A stretch of DNA of 48,802 nt, from positions 1-48,802 of the forward strand of contig NZ_JAUXNK010000043.1 in assembly GCF_030682845.1 (NCBI RefSeq), given 5' to 3'. The stretch comes from Methanolobus sp. GTDB taxonomy: Archaea; Halobacteriota; Methanosarcinia; Methanosarcinales; Methanosarcinaceae. Each line of letters opens with the position of its first letter. The first letter of the stretch is position 1. The translations under genes and the position numbers were made by a program. Positions 1 through 7,865 of the stretch are shown piece by piece. The notes beneath the pieces are model-generated. The model saw only the letters and a list, made by a program, of their open reading frames with translations. It was not told the origin of the DNA and searched no databases.

Positions 1-515
1 GCTATGAAATCCTTATCCGAAAGCCACATCAGCACTATAGCAAGAAGATAGCCTGGTACAATAATGTAAAGGAAGGGAATCCCATACACCAGTTTGGCCA
101 TTCCTATGGAAACGAACACTGCTACACTTATTGACAGCGTGTAAAGCATCAGTTTCGATCTGATGTAACCACTTGAAGACTTTTCTATCTGATAGCACAG
201 CACCCTTACTGCGGGCTCTGCAAAGGTGGCAAGGAAGCCAAGGAAGAAACCAACAGGTATCATGAGCCATTGATGCTTCATCTTCCCGAAAAAGCTGCCT
301 ATCTCTGTTCCTACCGGAAAGAAGCCATTGTAAACACCATAAAGGAATAATACCATTCCAAGAGCTGTCATCGATATGCCCAGAAAGAGCTTTGCAAGCT
401 GGGAAGAGGGAAACTTAAGGTAGAGGAACTGGAATATTATGAAAAATACTATCAGAGGCAGTAAAGCCTGCAGAACCTCAACAGATATAGATAGCAAGCT
501 TTGGCTATTACTCAA
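1..515 (-). CDS. DUF1538 membrane protein (second of pair), partial
   Basis: The reading frame opens with TTG at 513-515, overlapping the TGA stop of the gene upstream, and runs off the left edge of the window. About 171 residues are visible. They form several hydrophobic segments and contain the phrase FLATFAEPAVRVL, matching FMATLAEPDVRVL in its upstream partner, so both belong to the same family (DUF1538, PF07556). A G-rich ribosome-binding-like stretch lies just inside the end of the partner gene. Two-gene DUF1538 pairs in some bacteria have been reported as two-component sodium/proton antiporters (UmpAB); transfer of that role to this archaeon is inference. The overlap implies translational coupling and equal stoichiometry of the two subunits. 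Confidence 0.8.
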   Translation of the reverse strand, partial: MSNSQSLLSISVEVLQALLPLIVFFIIFQFLYLKFPSSQLAKLFLGISMTALGMVLFLYGVYNGFFPVGTEIGSFFGKMKHQWLMIPVGFFLGFLATFAEPAVRVLCYQIEKSSSGYIRSKLMLYTLSISVAVFVSIGMAKLVYGIPFLYIIVPGYLLAIVLMWLSDKDFI

Positions 516-1201
516 GCGAGCACCCCCATCAGCATTACGCTTAGTATTGGGCCAATTGAAGCAAGACCTATCAGACCGAAGCCTTCGGACAGCTCAGACT
601 TTTCCCCCAGTACTGATACTACACCTATACCCAGTGCCAGGATCACAGGCACGGTCATGGGACCTGTGGTCACACCCCCTGCATCAAAGGCTATCGCAAG
701 ATATTCGGGTTTCGTGAAAAAGGATAATGTAATAACTATCAGATAACCTGCTGTCAGCAGGTATTTTATCGGGACGCCATAGACTATCCTGAGCATGGAA
801 ACTGACACAAAGAAACCTACCCCAAGAGCAATGGACAGGATCAGTACGTTGCGGGAAATACCGTTCTCGGACACCGAATCGATCATTGTGCTCAGCACCC
901 TCACATCAGGTTCTGCAAGTGTCGCCATGAAAGATAGTAAAAAGGCGACTCCTACAATGAAGATCAAAGAATTATGCTTTGGAAGTTCGGAGCCGATGGA
1001 TTCCCCGATAGGCAACATTCCCAGCTTGACACCCATGAGGAAAAAGACCATGCCCGCGATAACCATTATAGCTCCTGTAAAGAAAGAGAGGAACATACCG
1101 GAATTAAGGCCAATGATCAGCATGATCAGGAGCACAGCTGCTGTCAAGGGTAATACAGCCTGGACTACCTCCCTGAATGTTTCTTTAAAATCCTGTATCA
1201 T
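512..1201 (-). CDS. DUF1538 membrane protein (first of pair)
   Basis: This encodes 229 residues with about seven hydrophobic segments and almost no soluble domain, so it is an integral membrane protein. It carries the FMATLAEPDVRVLS signature shared with the partial gene downstream, and GVTTGPMTVPVILALG near residue 185, typical of DUF1538. The ATG at 1201 is preceded by a strong AGGAGG Shine-Dalgarno at good spacing. The stop overlaps the TTG start of the next gene, giving a two-gene unit. Related bacterial pairs have been described as cation/proton antiporters (UmpAB), which would suit ion homeostasis in a methanogen, but only family membership is seen here. Confidence 0.85.
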   Translation of the reverse strand: MIQDFKETFREVVQAVLPLTAAVLLIMLIIGLNSGMFLSFFTGAIMVIAGMVFFLMGVKLGMLPIGESIGSELPKHNSLIFIVGVAFLLSFMATLAEPDVRVLSTMIDSVSENGISRNVLILSIALGVGFFVSVSMLRIVYGVPIKYLLTAGYLIVITLSFFTKPEYLAIAFDAGGVTTGPMTVPVILALGIGVVSVLGEKSELSEGFGLIGLASIGPILSVMLMGVLA

Positions 1202-1317
1202 GTAGACCTTCCTCCTATGGAACAGGGCAACGGCAGAGCGAAGCCTAAGAGGTAAATAGGAGCAATACTACATGAGTATAGCTATTAGTATAATTAGCAC
1301 GTACTATTGCATTGCTT

Positions 1318-1950
1318 TCAGTCCTGCCTTTTTTCCTGTTTGCCCTTTCCTGCATTCTTCTTCCTGGCAGGGGTTGGCATGATATGTTTACGAACAAAGA
1401 CTGCAAGCACAATAAGTACCAGAACAATCCAGAGAATCTGCATCAGGCCGTATTGGAGGTCTGTACCTATGATCCATGCATGAAAGAAGACGAGTACGAA
1501 TCCCAGATAGTTCAATGCGTGGATGTTCTTCCATTTTTCAGGTATCCTCTTCCTGTAGACACCTGCCAGAACTGCTATTATGATAAGATAAAGGGCCGGC
1601 CTTCCTGCAAGCCCCAGGAAGTCCATAAAAGGATAGAAAACAGGTAAAAACGCGTTCAAGCCGAATTGGTAGGCAACAAGGATCGGATGTATCAGGATCA
1701 AAACAATCCCCACTCTTGCAAGATGATGATGGACATTCATAAAAGGCCTGCCAAACACCTTCCTCATCTGGAGCATGTACTCTGATGACACTATTGCAAG
1801 GGAGAGGAAAAGATATCCGAAAAGTCCTGCTGCCCTGACGACCATCCTTATTGCTATATCCCTTTCCTGTAGAAGGTAGAAAAGTATTATCCCTGCCACA
1901 ACCACCAAAGAGGAAACTATAATCTCTCTTTCATACTTCATGTATATCAT
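1318..1950 (-). CDS. Ferric reductase-like transmembrane protein
   Basis: From the ATG at 1950 the product is 210 residues with about six membrane segments and a basic tail (KKNAGKGKQEKR). Histidines sit in pairs on membrane helices: H74-H76 in NVHHHLARVG and H88 in LILIHPI, then H144 in NIHALNYLG and H157 in LVFFHAW. This is the bis-heme b pattern of the ferric reductase/YedZ-like domain. No FAD or NAD domain follows, so it would be a stand-alone membrane cytochrome moving electrons for an unknown partner. The frame is open upstream to 2160, but that part is lysine- and serine-rich and does not look like the family. ATG at 1941 is an alternative start; neither ATG has a clear Shine-Dalgarno. 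Confidence 0.75.
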   Translation of the reverse strand: MIYMKYEREIIVSSLVVVAGIILFYLLQERDIAIRMVVRAAGLFGYLFLSLAIVSSEYMLQMRKVFGRPFMNVHHHLARVGIVLILIHPILVAYQFGLNAFLPVFYPFMDFLGLAGRPALYLIIIAVLAGVYRKRIPEKWKNIHALNYLGFVLVFFHAWIIGTDLQYGLMQILWIVLVLIVLAVFVRKHIMPTPARKKNAGKGKQEKRQD

Positions 1951-2236
1951 TTTTACATTTAAGCAATATGAACTTAACCGGTTTAGTTTTTTAAAATTTT
2001 TTCCTTTGGGACTTATTATTTGTTCATCGGAGATAATTTCCATGAGTTTTAGATTAAAAAAGGAATAGATTTTCATTTTTATGTTTTTTCGGGATTTGGA
2101 AGCTTGGATTTGACCAGATCTTGAGTTGGAAATACTTCTGCTTGAGGCAGAAGATAGCACCTTACAGACTCAATTATGCATAAAGCCATACTTTTTTAGT
2201 CCAATACACGCATTCAATGCAATGTTGAACGCCTCT

Positions 2237-2398
2237 TTAAGCGGCAAATAACCTCATGTCACAGTTGGGACAGTTTATCAATACTTCCACTTGTTCACAC
2301 CTCCGCTCCTTTGATACGAGTTGGCTTTCAATCAATAGATGCATCACACTCCCACATGATGCAATTTTGACAAATAGTTTATTAGAAACTACCGGCAT
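2237..2398 (-). CDS. Possible small cysteine-rich protein
   Basis: A 53-residue frame starts at ATG 2398, a few bases after an AAGGT stretch. It contains C15, C34, and a CPNC pair (C43, C46) in VLINCPNCDMRLFAA at the C terminus, which resembles half of a zinc ribbon. No family is recognised. It lies alone in an AT-rich region between two minus-strand genes. Composition and the CxxC motif favour a real small protein, but it could be chance. Confidence 0.3.
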   Translation of the reverse strand: MPVVSNKLFVKIASCGSVMHLLIESQLVSKERRCEQVEVLINCPNCDMRLFAA

Positions 2399-2701
2399 TG
2401 TACCTTTTTGCCAACTCCGTGTATTCTATGGCCCCCTCTAATATAGATAAAACCGATACAAACAATATAGAAAGTTGAAAAAATACATATGCAATTCAAA
2501 TTAAAAATAGCTGCATTGTAATTTCTAAGGATTATGATTTTTGCATGTCTGCGCTTATCTTGAAAATGAAGAAAAGCCATCAAAAAAGTTTTGGATTCCG
2601 GTGTCTCTTTATCTCTGTCCATGCACCCGACAACTTGAAAGTTCCACCTGTCGGATCATTGACAAGACCAATGACCGGAAAATGCCGAAAGTACGAACGC
2701 C
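2399..2701. other. AT-rich intergenic stretch, nothing assigned
   Basis: The stretch lies between the possible small cysteine protein and the MM0924-like gene. Open frames on both strands are short, low in conserved character and lack ribosome-binding sites. No RNA gene or clear repeat was seen. Confidence 0.5.
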
Positions 2702-2896
2702 TTATTTTAACTGCAGCCAGATGGCTTTGATAGCATCTATCTCTAGGTGAGTATACCCTTCCTTATTTATATCCCACTTCAAGCTAAGGACCCCGTCATT
2801 GCATTCCGCAACTACACCCCGGTAGTTGTCCTCTCCTCCAATATCGATCTCAACTTCCTTCTGCATATAGTACTTTTCAATAAAAGACTGTTTCAC
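2702..2896 (-). CDS. Small MM0924-like protein
   Basis: This is a 64-residue protein starting with GTG at 2896, with an AAGGGGGAA ribosome-binding site about seven bases upstream. The sequence has the pattern of a small five-stranded barrel: VEIDIGGEDNYRGVVAEC, then DGVLSLKWD, then THLEIDAIKAIW. This resembles an Sm/SH3-like fold and matches short proteins of Methanosarcinales named after Methanosarcina MM0924. The function is unknown. No adjacent gene shares its operon. Confidence 0.7.
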   Translation of the reverse strand: MKQSFIEKYYMQKEVEIDIGGEDNYRGVVAECNDGVLSLKWDINKEGYTHLEIDAIKAIWLQLK

Positions 2897-3079
2897 TTCT
2901 ATTCCCCCTTGTTAAGAACGGATCATTGATTAAAGTTTGCTGATGAAGCCGCTCCCTTTTAAAAGGGTATTTTATTTTACTTATACTTTATCAGCTGCAT
3001 GGAGATAGGATACACCAAAGTATGATACTAAAGTTGAAATGAAAGATAAAGAAAGAAAGAAAAGTCTATAACTTAAAAA

Positions 3080-3094
3080 CTAAAAAAAAGAAGT
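3080..3094 (-). terminator. Poly-T terminator after the tRNA cluster
   Basis: Read on the minus strand, the three bases after tRNA-Gly lead into a run of eight T, followed shortly by another T run. Oligo-T alone ends transcription in archaea, so this is a good end for a tRNA-Val/Phe/Gly transcript. Confidence 0.55.
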
Positions 3095-3166
3095 ACATCA
3101 GCCGGGATTCGAACCCGGGTTCTAGCGTTGGCAACGCCAGGTGATGACCGCTACACTACTGATGTC
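3095..3166 (-). tRNA. tRNA-Gly(GCC)
   Basis: A complete cloverleaf is seen on the minus strand: acceptor ACATCAG pairs with CTGATGT, the anticodon loop is TTGCCAA (anticodon GCC), and the T-arm carries GGTTCGAATCC. The discriminator is A, and CCA is not encoded. It is the last of three tRNAs. Confidence 0.92.
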
Positions 3167-3186
3167 CTGCGATTACTACTTATAGG

Positions 3187-3260
3187 TGCCCAGACCCGGA
3201 TTTGAACCGGGGACAACTGCCTCTTCAGGGCAGCGCTCTCCCGAACTGAGCTACCTGGGC
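3187..3260 (-). tRNA. tRNA-Phe(GAA)
   Basis: The acceptor GCCCAGG pairs with TCTGGGC apart from one wobble pair. The anticodon stem CTGCC/GGCAG encloses loop CTGAAGA, giving anticodon GAA. The T-loop is TTCAAAT. The discriminator is A and CCA is not encoded. It lies about 70 bases from tRNA-Val and 20 from tRNA-Gly, so one transcript is likely. Confidence 0.93.
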
Positions 3261-3328
3261 TTGAGTGTCCTTGCACCTAATAGATGTTTTTGCATTTATA
3301 TTTTTCGAATCCTGCCTAAGGATTCTGG

Positions 3329-3402
<74 letters not shown>

Positions 3403-3777
3403 ATGCAATTTCTGTTTTGCCGTAAAGGACTCCTGAGAATCCCGGGCGATACGTTGCATATTACAGCAAGCATCAAGCGCCTAACAGCATCCCTCCTAAT
3501 GCATTATTGTTGATAAAGGTTTTGGGTTGATGTGCCTGATACCAACCTACACACTAATGACTTAATATTCTAGAGGCTATATTAAGAGAGGTATGTGTAA
3601 ACAAGGCATTATAAATACATGAAATATGTTTTTAGCCAGTTTTTTAGCTTTAAATTGCAAATAAATGGCTAAAATTAACAATTTAGATCGGATTACTAGT
3701 CAATATGACCTTCCAACATTCCAATATCCGGCAGACCATATATCCAATAGAGGACACCAGGGAATAAGGCGGGCGGC
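3403..3777. other. Intergenic stretch upstream of the tRNA cluster
   Basis: No gene is seen. The part nearest the tRNAs should hold their promoter. An inverted repeat lies at 3630-3674 and is listed separately. The rest is AT-rich with no frame showing family character. Confidence 0.5.
3630..3674. repeat. Inverted repeat TTTTAGCCA / TGGCTAAAA
   Basis: A perfect nine-base inverted repeat has arms at 3630-3638 and 3666-3674, with a 27-base AT-rich spacer. It lies about 100 bases beyond the stop of the secreted protein gene (3778-4224) on the minus strand. It could be a terminator hairpin or a protein site; the long spacer argues against a tight hairpin. Confidence 0.4.
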
Positions 3778-4224
3778 TTATCCACCGTAGAAGGTATAAG
3801 GGGTTGATGTGGCACCCGGAACGTTCCTTGAAGAACCGTCAGGATATACCATTGTCAGCATGTCCACTTTTGCTCCGAGAGCGCGTGAATCGTGCAGGTA
3901 ATACTCTGAATTCTGCCTGGAAATATTGCTGACATGAACTACCGCATGGTTCCTGCCGATTTCCCTGACCTCTACCTGCTCAAAGTCGAAAAGGACATTC
4001 TCGAGCGTTGGCTGGAGATTATAACTTCCAAGGAGGAACACATAGACCCTTGAGAACATGTCAAGCTCATAATAGAAAGTCACCTGTGCATCGGTACCTT
4101 CAAACCTGATGTCCATCTGCTTCAGATGTATATACTGCCCTTCTTCATTAAGAGCATATCCTGTCACAGATAACGAAATAATTGCAACTAGCAGTATAAA
4201 TAGGGACAATAGCGCCTGTTTCAT
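3778..4224 (-). CDS. Conserved-looking secreted protein, unknown function
   Basis: This encodes 148 residues. Residues 1-25 form a signal peptide or anchor (MKQALLSLFILLVAIISLSV, then TGYA-LNEE). The mature part is predicted mostly beta, with alternating hydrophobics in MDIRFEGTDAQVTFYYELD and a tail rich in Gly, Ser, Pro and Tyr. I do not recognise the family. A TATA-like CGTATAAGAA on the minus strand near 4257-4265 lies about 35 bases before the ATG. The gene stands alone. Confidence 0.65.
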   Translation of the reverse strand: MKQALLSLFILLVAIISLSVTGYALNEEGQYIHLKQMDIRFEGTDAQVTFYYELDMFSRVYVFLLGSYNLQPTLENVLFDFEQVEVREIGRNHAVVHVSNISRQNSEYYLHDSRALGAKVDMLTMVYPDGSSRNVPGATSTPYTFYGG

Positions 4225-4548
4225 GCTGTACCTGACATATCCATATCAATAAGTAGATTCTTATACGGTGCCAGCATTAATAAATGTTGGTTTAGTTTGA
4301 GGTACTGTAACTATTTAGCCTACTACAATCAGCCCAATGATGCTGATTCTATTAGAATAGAGGTATTTCGACCTAAAAGTTATTGGAACGAAAAAAGCAA
4401 TCAATTGTCACAGTTATAATAAGTTTATTAAAAAATTGTCACGCATCAACTTTTTACTAAACTGGCCAATGATAACGATTTTGTCAGGCTGAATCGTTAA
4501 GAGGTACTTTGATATAATGTGATTTACAAATTACTTAAAAACCGTCAA

Positions 4549-4560
4549 GTATATATTTTG
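4549..4560 (+). promoter_or_regulatory. TATA box for lonB
   Basis: AAGTATATATTT is a good archaeal TATA element. Transcription would begin near 4578-4582, downstream of the GTG at 4572, which favours the ATG at 4602 as the real lonB start. Confidence 0.5.
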
Positions 4561-4601
4561 TACGTACTTCAGTGAACAAACTAGAAACTTGTGAGCAGAC
4601 T

Positions 4602-6503
4602 ATGGATAATGAAATAACTATTTCTGGCGATGAGAGAGGGCTCTATGGTGATACTTTTGATACTACAGACTCCATTGATGTCCCCAAGCTCCTGATCGAC
4701 CAGATCATAGGACAGGAACACGCAGTAGAGGTTGTCAAAAAAGCAGCCAGCCAGAGAAGGCACGTAATGATGATCGGAAGCCCTGGTACGGGCAAGTCTC
4801 TGTTGGCTAAGGCTATGGCAGAGCTTTTGCCAAAAGAAGAGCTTCAGGATATACTCGCGTATCCTAACCCTGAAGATAATAATAATCCCAAGATCAGATT
4901 AGTTCCCGCCGGCAAAGGCAGGGAAATTGTCATGGCCCACAAAATGGAGGCACAGAAGAAAGTGCAATCCCGGAACATGCTTATGATGATACTGGTGTTT
5001 GGTATAGTCATATACTCGTTCTATGTAGGCCAGCTGCTTTGGGGTATCATTGCTGCCATACTGATATTGTTGCTTACGCGTCAACTCCTTCCAAAAGACG
5101 ATATGATGATACCAAAAATGATAGTATCAAATTATCAGAAAGAGCATGCTTCTTTCATGGATGCGACAGGAACCCATGCAGGCGCTCTGCTTGGCGATGT
5201 CAGGCATGATCCTTTCCAGTCGGGAGGTCTTGAGACCCCAGCCCATGACAGGGTAGAGAGCGGAGATATCCACAAAGCCCACAAAGGTGTGCTCTTCATA
5301 GACGAGATCAACACTCTGAGCATTGAATCCCAGCAGAGCCTGCTGACTGCGCTCCAGGAGAAGGAGTACCCCATCACAGGACAGTCAGAAAGGAGCTCCG
5401 GAGCGCTTGTTAAGACAGAGCCTGTTCCCTGTGACTTCATCATGGTCGCAGCAGGTAACCTGGATGCTATGGAAAAGATGCATCCTGCTCTGAGATCCCG
5501 TATAAAAGGTTACGGCTACGAACTGTTCATGCGTGAGTCCATGGAAGATAATCCTGAGAACAGAAAGAACCTTGTAAGGTTCGTTGCACAGGAAGTCATG
5601 AGAGACGGTCGTATACCGCCCTTTGACAAGAGCGCGGTTGACGAAGTGATACGCGAAGCCCAGAGAAGGGCAGGAAGGAAAGGACACCTTACCCTGAAGT
5701 TGCGTGACCTCGGCGGACTTGTAAGGGTTGCCGGAGATATCGCACACGCCGAAGACGTGACCGTGGTCACTGCAAGGCACGTGCTTGCAGCCAAGAAAAT
5801 GGCCAGATCCATAGAGCAGCAGCTTGCTGACAGTTACCTGGAGCGCAAGAAGGACTACCAGCTCTTCCAGAAGAAAGGAGGAGCTATAGGGCGGGTCAAC
5901 GGACTTGCAGTCCTTGGAGGCGATTCGGGTATTGTGTTGCCCATAATAGCTGAAGTGACGCCTTCCCAGTCCAGTTCAGAAGGCCGTGTCATTGCCACAG
6001 GTATGCTTAAAGACATAGCAAAAGAAGCTGTCCAGAACGTATCCGCGGTCATCAAGAACATCACCGGGAAGAATGTCACCAATCATGACATCCACATCCA
6101 GTTCATAGGCACCTATGAAGGAGTGGAAGGCGACAGTGCTTCAATATCGATAGCAACTGCAGTCATATCTGCACTTGAAGGGATACCTATAGATCAGTCT
6201 GTTGCGATGACTGGCTCGCTTTCCGTAAGAGGAGATGTCCTTCCAATAGGCGGTGTGACATATAAGATAGAAGCAGCTGCACAGGCAGGAATTAAGAAGG
6301 TCATTATCCCCAAATCCAATGAGGATGATGTGCTTATAGAGGAAGCATATAAGGATAAGATAGAGATAGTGCCTGTAACAAACATTATCGAAGTAATTGA
6401 GCACAGCCTGATCGGTCCTGAAAAGAACCGTATCATGGAGAAGCTACAGAACATAACGAGCTTTAGATTGAATCTGGATATGCCAGACGTAGTCCCTGCG
6501 TGA
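4602..6503 (+). CDS. lonB: Membrane-anchored ATP-dependent protease LonB
   Basis: This is the archaeal Lon protease, which degrades unfolded and membrane-associated proteins with ATP on the cytoplasmic face. From ATG 4602 it has 633 residues. Order: AAA+ domain with Walker A GSPGTGKS at about residues 59-66; an insert with two membrane helices at about 125-160 that anchors the hexamer; Walker B GVLFIDE near 229-235; and a C-terminal protease domain with catalytic Ser in EGDSAS (about 512) and Lys in GGVTYKIEAA (about 555), the Lon Ser-Lys dyad. The frame extends ten codons to GTG 4572, but the TATA box at 4549-4560 puts the transcript start beyond that codon. Two more protease-family genes follow after 30 bases, suggesting a proteolysis operon. 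Confidence 0.95.
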   Translation: MDNEITISGDERGLYGDTFDTTDSIDVPKLLIDQIIGQEHAVEVVKKAASQRRHVMMIGSPGTGKSLLAKAMAELLPKEELQDILAYPNPEDNNNPKIRLVPAGKGREIVMAHKMEAQKKVQSRNMLMMILVFGIVIYSFYVGQLLWGIIAAILILLLTRQLLPKDDMMIPKMIVSNYQKEHASFMDATGTHAGALLGDVRHDPFQSGGLETPAHDRVESGDIHKAHKGVLFIDEINTLSIESQQSLLTALQEKEYPITGQSERSSGALVKTEPVPCDFIMVAAGNLDAMEKMHPALRSRIKGYGYELFMRESMEDNPENRKNLVRFVAQEVMRDGRIPPFDKSAVDEVIREAQRRAGRKGHLTLKLRDLGGLVRVAGDIAHAEDVTVVTARHVLAAKKMARSIEQQLADSYLERKKDYQLFQKKGGAIGRVNGLAVLGGDSGIVLPIIAEVTPSQSSSEGRVIATGMLKDIAKEAVQNVSAVIKNITGKNVTNHDIHIQFIGTYEGVEGDSASISIATAVISALEGIPIDQSVAMTGSLSVRGDVLPIGGVTYKIEAAAQAGIKKVIIPKSNEDDVLIEEAYKDKIEIVPVTNIIEVIEHSLIGPEKNRIMEKLQNITSFRLNLDMPDVVPA

Positions 6504-6533
6504 ACAGGGATCTTACTATTTTGGGAGTATACC

Positions 6534-7865
6534 ATGTACAGGGTCGACTTTTTCGATGCAAAGATCATTGAGGGGACAACAACGTCGATTGTCCTCGATA
6601 ACGGTAACATAAAGGAAGTGTCCGAGAATTACACAAAGGGAGCCGGTGTGCGTGCCCTGAGCGGAGGCTCATGGGGATATACTTCGGTGGATGGGGACTT
6701 TGACCTGAACAAAGCCATCGATGCAGCATCAGAACTCGCTGCCGGGATGGATGAAAGGTCACACAAGGAAAAGGTAGAGATGCTCGATATCTCAAAACCT
6801 GTTGCAAGGAATATGCCAAAGATCAAGGTTGACCCAAGGGATGTTTCCCTCGAGGAGAAGGTCAGGTTATTAAAAGAGATAGGTGCAAGGGCAAAGATCG
6901 ATGGTATCTCCAGCACCAGCGCTGTTTACAGTGAGTCTTCATACAAGGTCTTGTACACAGACTCCACCGGCATCGAGGGAGAATATGAGCTCGTCCGTAC
7001 TGGATTTGCTATCAGTGCTGTTGCATCCCGAGAAGGAGTGTACCAGGCAGGCAGGGAAAGCAGGTTCGGAGTTACAGGATACGAGATATTTGAAAAGCAC
7101 GATGCTTTCGCACTTGCAGAGGCTGCAGCAAATACAGCACTTCAACTGCTTGATGCAAAGCCTGCAAAAGGCGGGAATCTGCCGGTCATACTTGACCCGG
7201 AGCTTGCCGGCGTATTTGCGCATGAGGCTGTTGGCCATGCATCCGAAGCCGACCTTGTGCTTGAGGGCAGCTCCATACTTGAGAACATGATCGGACAGCA
7301 GATAGCTTCCCCACTCATCAATATTATAGACGACCCCACACTGCATGAATATGGGTTTTTCCCGTTTGACGATGAGGGGACACAGTCAGGGAAGACAGTC
7401 CTTATCAGGGACGGAGTGTTCAATTCATACCTGCACTCCAGGGAAACGGCTGCAAAGCTTGGAGGACAGCCGGGTCACTGCCGGGCGCAGGGTCATGCAA
7501 AGCCCATTGTCAGGATGAGCAACACTTACATCGACAACGGCACTTCGAAATTTGAAGAAATGCTTGAAGAGATCAAGAACGGAGTATATCTCATAGGCTC
7601 CAGGGGCGGACAGGTTAACACCGGAGAAGGTGTGTTCCAGTTCAATGCAGAAAAGGGTTATCTTATTGAGAACGGACAACTCACAACCCTGATAAGGGAC
7701 GTTTCACTTTCAGGCAAGACCCTGGAGATCCTGAACAATGTGAGGATGGTCGGTAATGACCTTACCCTCACCTCAGGCAGGTGTGGCAAAGGTGGACAGC
7801 TGGTGCCTGTGACAGACGGTTCACCTCACCTGATGGTCTCCGAGGCCCTGGTGGGTGGTGCCTGA
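6534..7865 (+). CDS. tldD: TldD-family metalloprotease
   Basis: The product is 443 residues. In the TldD/TldE heterodimer of bacteria this subunit holds the zinc and cleaves unfolded peptides passing through the central cavity. The metal site HEAVGH is visible, with H230, E231 and H235 (HExxxH). The Gly-rich C-terminal half (GRCGKGGQLVPVTDG) is typical of the family. The start ATG at 6534 follows TTGGGAG at good spacing. The TGA stop overlaps the ATG of the partner gene as TGATG, the usual coupling of tldD and tldE. It lies 30 bases after lonB. Confidence 0.93.
   Translation: MYRVDFFDAKIIEGTTTSIVLDNGNIKEVSENYTKGAGVRALSGGSWGYTSVDGDFDLNKAIDAASELAAGMDERSHKEKVEMLDISKPVARNMPKIKVDPRDVSLEEKVRLLKEIGARAKIDGISSTSAVYSESSYKVLYTDSTGIEGEYELVRTGFAISAVASREGVYQAGRESRFGVTGYEIFEKHDAFALAEAAANTALQLLDAKPAKGGNLPVILDPELAGVFAHEAVGHASEADLVLEGSSILENMIGQQIASPLINIIDDPTLHEYGFFPFDDEGTQSGKTVLIRDGVFNSYLHSRETAAKLGGQPGHCRAQGHAKPIVRMSNTYIDNGTSKFEEMLEEIKNGVYLIGSRGGQVNTGEGVFQFNAEKGYLIENGQLTTLIRDVSLSGKTLEILNNVRMVGNDLTLTSGRCGKGGQLVPVTDGSPHLMVSEALVGGA

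Noticed and set aside
1951-2160. N-terminal extension of the ferric-reductase-like protein to 2160
   Set aside because: The extension is Lys/Ser/Asn-rich, unlike the family, and covers the AT-rich region expected to be the promoter.
2389-2622. 77-residue minus-strand frame
   Set aside because: AT-driven composition, no start signal and overlap with the better small cysteine frame.
4402-4442. AATTGTCAC direct repeat upstream of lonB
   Set aside because: Two nine-base copies in AT-rich DNA, about 110 or more bases from the TATA box; too weak to call an operator.
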